Source: Deltaproteobacteria bacterium | Lineage (GTDB): Bacteria; Desulfobacterota; Desulfobaccia; Desulfobaccales; 0-14-0-80-60-11 | Assembly (NCBI GenBank): GCA_021817645.1 | Contig: JAKAGH010000104.1 | Span: 1 to 9,731 of the forward strand | DNA length: 9,731 nt | Direction of reading: 5' to 3' | Shown: piece after piece, positions 6,872-9,731 of the stretch | How positions within the stretch are numbered: the first letter of the stretch is position 1 | Layout: each line of letters opens with the position of its first letter | Made by a program: the position numbers and the translations under genes | Notes under the pieces: model-generated | The model's database searches: none | The model's input: only the letters and a program-made list of their open reading frames with translations | Told to the model about the DNA's origin: nothing

Positions 6872-8227
6872 ATGGCAGAAGAAGCCCGCAACTGGGTAAA
6901 AGCAGACCGGGAGCACCGCCGCATCGGCGGCATCAGCCCCGAATTGGCGGACCGTTGTTATACCTGCGGCACCTGCTCCGGGGGGTGCCCCGCCACCGGC
7001 CTGGTCCCGGGTTGGGACGCGCGCAAGGCCATCAGGGCCATCGTCTTCGGCATGGAGCAGGAGGTCATCGACTCCAAGTGGCCCTGGGTCTGCACCCTGT
7101 GCGGCCGCTGCCAGTATCAATGCCCCATGGGCATCCAACTGATGAAGACCTTCCGGGCCTGCCGCACCGCCCGGGAGCGGGACAAAGTCCCCGGCCCCAT
7201 CCATAAGGGCACCATGATGAACCTGGAGCGGGGCAACAATCTGGGCATCCCCACAGACGATTTCCGCTTCCTGCTGGCGGACCTGGGCGTGGAGATGGAA
7301 AACGACGAGGAGCAGCCCACCCCCGGATTCTACGTGCCGGTGGACAAGGAAGGGGCCAACATCATCGTCACGGTCAACTCCAAGGAGCCCTTCGGCGAAC
7401 CGGACGACATGAAGTTCTGGTGGCGCATCTTTTATGCCGCCAAAGAAGACTGGACCGTGTCCTCCACCAACTGGGAAGGAGTGAATTGGGGCCTGTTCTC
7501 CGGCGACGACGAATCCATGAAGAAACAAGTGGCCCGGGTCATCGAGAACGCCCGGCGCCTCAAGTGTAAAACCATTTTGTACCCCGAATGAGGGCACGCC
7601 TACTATGCAACCCGGTTCGGGTTCAAAAATTGGTTTCCGGAAGTCTACGACGAATTCAAAGTAGTCACCGTCATGGACCTGCTGGAGGAGTATATTAAGG
7701 CAGGCAGGATCAAGCTCAATACGCACAGGTATCACGAGACCTTCACGGTGCATGATCCCTGCAACTACGTGCGCAAGTCCCAGATGGCCTTTGGCGACCA
7801 TATGGGGGAAAAGAGCCGCTGGATCGCCCAACAGTGCTTTGGGGAAGGTCTCTACCGGGAAATGTGCGACGACCCCATGAACAACCTGTGCTGCGGCGCG
7901 GGCGGCGGCGCCTGGGCCATGCCCTATGACCAGGAACGCCTGGATTACGGCCGGATGAAAGCGGACCAGATCCGGGATACCGGCGCCGAGATCGTGGTGG
8001 CCCCCTGCCACAACTGCCGGGACCAGATCATGAAGGGTCTGGGGGGGCAATTCAAAAAGAACGTCCCCGGTTTCGATATGGGCAATTATGGGGAAACCCT
8101 GTACCTCTGGGAACTTGTGGCCAATTGCCTGGACTACGAGCCCTGGAGCGAAGAGGAGCAAGCCCAGGCCCGGGCCGCCCGGGATGAACAGTTTGAGAGA
8201 GACGGCGTCGAGTTGGAAGAGGAATAG
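6872..8227 (+). CDS. HdrC/HdrB-like (TmcB/HdrD-type) Fe-S oxidoreductase, selenoprotein with Sec at in-frame UGA
   Basis: A single 451-residue protein if the TGA at 7589-7591 is read as selenocysteine (Sec240). Upstream and downstream parts share one frame, and the downstream part has no good start at the break: the first ATG (7673) would discard GHAYYATRFGFKNWF. Domains: two [4Fe-4S] motifs, C29-x2-C32-x2-C35-x3-C39 and C74-x2-C77-x2-C80-x3-C84 (HdrC-like); a degenerate first CCG region ending YPE-Sec-GHAYY; then a complete CCG domain with C297, C340-C341, C379 and C382 (HDPC, NLCCGAGGG, APCHNC), as in HdrB/HdrD. From family knowledge, Cys is common where the UGA falls (ECGHA). A hairpin with a GUU loop follows (7609-7623). 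Start: ATG 6872 with TTGGAGG (6861-6867). It is cytoplasmic and has no membrane segment. It is the likely Hdr catalytic partner of the upstream hdrA/mvhD/metVF genes; the thiol or disulfide substrate is unknown. Confidence 0.85.
7592..7624 (+). promoter_or_regulatory. Candidate bacterial SECIS element (selenocysteine insertion)
   Basis: Directly after the in-frame TGA (7589-7591), the perfect stem AACCCG (7609-7614) and CGGGTT (7618-7623) encloses the three-base loop GTT (7615-7617). The loop begins 24 nt after the end of the TGA. Bacterial SECIS hairpins lie just downstream of the UGA within the coding sequence and need a small apical loop with G at or near its start, often GU; both are met. 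The hairpin is also compatible with the encoded protein (ATRFGF). Fold and SelB binding are inferred from sequence only. Confidence 0.7.
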
Positions 8228-8260
8228 GGCCAGGCGGCCATTAAACCGGCACTTTAGCTA

Positions 8261-8307
8261 AAACCGGGCCTGGCAGGAGTTGATCTGCCGGGCCCGGTTT
8301 TTTTTTT
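8261..8307 (+). terminator. Strong rho-independent terminator
   Basis: AAACCGGGCCTGGCAG (8261-8276) pairs with CTGCCGGGCCCGGTTT (8285-8300) along 16 bp with a single G-U wobble. The loop is 8 nt (8277-8284) and ten consecutive T (8298-8307) follow. It lies 33 bp after the selenoprotein stop and before the hydrogenase promoter region, so it marks the end of the upstream transcription unit. Confidence 0.93.
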
Positions 8308-8675
8308 GCGCCTGGAGTGGTGACGGCAGCCTGCCCAAGAAAACCGGTCTGCGGTGGTTGTGGTTAACCATGATGTACTCCTGATCTAAGGCTTCAGCTG
8401 CGTCTGCCTACTGCAGGAGGGGCGCACAAAGCAAAACCTTCTTAAACCTCCAAAAATCACTGCGATGCGCCAATTATCTGGCGAAAGGCAGGCATTCCGA
8501 GCCAATGTCAAAAAATCGCACCTACGGCAAGAATGGCTTAATTAACTGTTGCATGAGGCAACACTTATCCCCTAATATGTCTAGAGGTGATCGTCCCCAA
8601 ATGGGGTGCCATAATTATTAACTGTTTTGTTTTTATCATTATTCTTAACCACTTTCCATTAAACCAGGAGAGCAT
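8308..8675 (+). other. Regulatory region upstream of the hydrogenase operon, no gene seen
   Basis: A 368-bp stretch, visibly richer in A and T than the genes, with no credible ORF. It holds: a perfect 10-bp palindrome TGGTTAACCA (8361-8370); a GG-N10-GC string, TGGCGAAAGGCAGGCA (8479-8494), a weak sigma-54 candidate; a hairpin TGTTGC/GCAACA (8547-8552, 8558-8563); a possible weak sigma-70 pair TTGCAT (8550-8555) and TAATAT (8573-8578) with 17-bp spacing; a CCCCAAATGGGG palindrome (8595-8606); and the direct repeat TTAACTGTT (8542-8550 and 8618-8626, 76 bp apart). The hydrogenase promoter is probably in here, but I cannot say which of these is functional. Confidence 0.5.
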
Positions 8676-9731
8676 ATGAAGGAGAAGAAGCATCGGCATT
8701 TGCCGGACCATTATGGCATGGTCTCCCGCCGGGATTTTCTGAAGTTCTGTGCGGTGGCGGCAGCCGGCATGGGGCTGCCCCTGGGCGCGGGGCTCCAGAT
8801 CGCGGAAGCGGTGGCGAACCTCAAGAAGCCGCCGGTTATCTGGCTCTCGGGCCAGGAGTGTACCGGCTGCTCCGAAACCCTGCTCCGCTCCACCCACCCC
8901 ACCGTGGAAAAACTCATTCTCGATCTCATTTCCCTGGATTACCACGAGACCCTGAGTACGCCGTCGGGTGAATTGGCGGAAGCGGCCAGAAAAAAATCCA
9001 TTGCGGACAACAAAGGCAAATTCATCCTGGTGGTGGACGGCTCCATTCCCACCAAGGATGGCGGGATCTACTGCCAGGTCGGCGGTAAACCGGTAATGAA
9101 AATTTTACAAGAGACCGCGCCCCAGGCCATGGCCGTCATCAGTATCGGCTCCTGCGCCTCCTGGGGCGGCATCCCTTCGGCTTCTCCCAACCCCACAGGT
9201 GCGGTATCCACCCAGGAAGCGCTGGGTGGGAAATTCAAGGTGATCAATATCCCCGGGTGCCCGCCGAACCCTTATAATTTCCTCTCTACCGTGCTTTATG
9301 TCCTGACCTTCAAGAAGCTGCCGGACCTGGACGACAAGGGCCGGCCCGTGTTTGCCTACCGCCGCCTGATCCACGAGGGCTGCGAACGGCGGGCGCATTT
9401 CGACGCCGGCCGCTTTGTCTTGGAGTTCGGGGATGAGGGCCACCGCCGGGGCTGGTGCCTTTACAAAATGGGTTGCAAGGGTCCGGAGACCTTTAACAAC
9501 TGCCCGGAACAACTCTTCGGCGACGTCGGCCCCCGGAGCTGGCCGGTGGGTACCGGCTGCCCCTGCTTCGGCTGTTCCGAGAAAGGAGTGGGCTTTACCA
9601 AACCTATCCCGGAACAAGCCAGCCTGGCCTATTTTACTCCCGCGGGCTTACCCCTGGAGGAAGGCAAGGTGCGGGTCGGAGGCGGAGAACTGCGCCTCAC
9701 CCCACCCACCGCGTCTGCGCCTATCACGGCC
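8676..9731 (+). CDS. [NiFe] hydrogenase small subunit, Tat-exported, group 1 (3' truncated)
   Basis: 352 codons, open to the window end. ATG 8676 has AGGAG (8666-8670) five bases upstream. The N-terminus is a twin-arginine signal: SRRDFLK (R18, R19) then a hydrophobic run, so the folded enzyme is exported to the periplasm. Cluster ligands are visible: proximal C62, C65 (ECTGC), C160 (GSCASWGG), C195 (PGCPPNP); distal H233, C236, C261, C267; medial C276, C297, C300 (PCFGC). The subunit relays electrons from the Ni-Fe site of the large subunit, expected just downstream. The positions that carry extra cysteines in oxygen-tolerant enzymes are glycines here (ECTGC, SWGG), so a standard oxygen-sensitive type is likely. 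The GCSEKGVGFTKPI segment resembles HybO-like subunits. An extra Cys295 next to the medial cluster is unusual. The C-terminal tail beyond about 310 is Pro/Gly-rich and unassigned. Confidence 0.93.
   Translation, partial: MKEKKHRHLPDHYGMVSRRDFLKFCAVAAAGMGLPLGAGLQIAEAVANLKKPPVIWLSGQECTGCSETLLRSTHPTVEKLILDLISLDYHETLSTPSGELAEAARKKSIADNKGKFILVVDGSIPTKDGGIYCQVGGKPVMKILQETAPQAMAVISIGSCASWGGIPSASPNPTGAVSTQEALGGKFKVINIPGCPPNPYNFLSTVLYVLTFKKLPDLDDKGRPVFAYRRLIHEGCERRAHFDAGRFVLEFGDEGHRRGWCLYKMGCKGPETFNNCPEQLFGDVGPRSWPVGTGCPCFGCSEKGVGFTKPIPEQASLAYFTPAGLPLEEGKVRVGGGELRLTPPTASAPITA

Noticed and set aside
6839..8161. Long minus-strand ORF of 440 residues
   Set aside because: It is antisense to the Hdr selenoprotein, whose cysteine motifs are clear; no family motif is seen in the antisense product.
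7673..8227. Separate gene starting at ATG 7673 downstream of the TGA
   Set aside because: It would drop conserved residues just after the TGA; no Shine-Dalgarno is evident (upstream is AAGTAGTCACCGTC), and the frame is continuous with 6872-7591.
6872..8227. Pseudogene broken by a nonsense mutation
   Set aside because: No other lesion is seen, downstream cysteine motifs are intact, the stop is UGA at a Cys-type position, and a SECIS-like hairpin follows.
8479..8494. Sigma-54 promoter
   Set aside because: It has the GG-N10-GC spacing but matches the rest of the consensus poorly; kept only as a note in the upstream region.
8565..8945. Minus-strand ORF across the hydrogenase start
   Set aside because: It overlaps the strongly supported Tat signal and cluster motif on the + strand.

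Overview
The window looks like part of a chromosome from an anaerobic, GC-rich member of the Desulfobacterota (a sulfate reducer or syntroph of the Desulfobacca/Syntrophobacter kind). This is inferred from gene content: QmoA-like and HdrA-like flavoproteins, a MetF/MetV pair of the Wood-Ljungdahl methyl branch, an HdrCB/TmcB-like Fe-S protein with an in-frame UGA, and a Tat-exported [NiFe] hydrogenase. All genes are on the + strand.

Layout. Bases 1-212 hold the 3' end of an hdrA. A repeat-bearing spacer (213-313) leads to mvhD (314-775), then metV (772-1452) and metF (1445-2329), joined by overlapping stops and starts. After an 18-bp gap come a QmoA/HdrA-like flavoprotein (2348-3595) and a 979-residue fusion protein (3592-6531) that overlap by 4 nt. 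A 340-bp spacer (6532-6871) contains three kinds of repeat. Next is one gene, 6872-8227, interrupted by an in-frame TGA that is best read as selenocysteine. A strong intrinsic terminator (8261-8307) closes this block. A 370-bp, more AT-rich upstream region (8308-8675) precedes a new transcription unit starting with the [NiFe]-hydrogenase small subunit (8676 to the window end, open).

How the genes may work together. HdrA, MvhD, MetV and MetF together are the components known from the MetFV-HdrABC-MvhD complex of Moorella, in which methylene-tetrahydrofolate reduction is thought to be coupled to flavin-based electron bifurcation or electron confurcation. The selenoprotein would supply the HdrC/HdrB-like part. 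The QmoA-like protein and the giant fusion would add a second flavin/Fe-S module. The hydrogenase is periplasmic and a separate unit, a possible H2-derived electron source.

Most notable: (1) the UGA-split HdrCB-like gene, with a hairpin at the position expected for a bacterial SECIS element; (2) the fusion of a degenerate HdrA, two [4Fe-4S] motifs, an MvhD domain, an orphan molybdopterin-dinucleotide-binding domain and a GcvH-like domain that seems to lack the lipoyl lysine; (3) a MetF with the usual T-Q-P motif changed to S-A-P.
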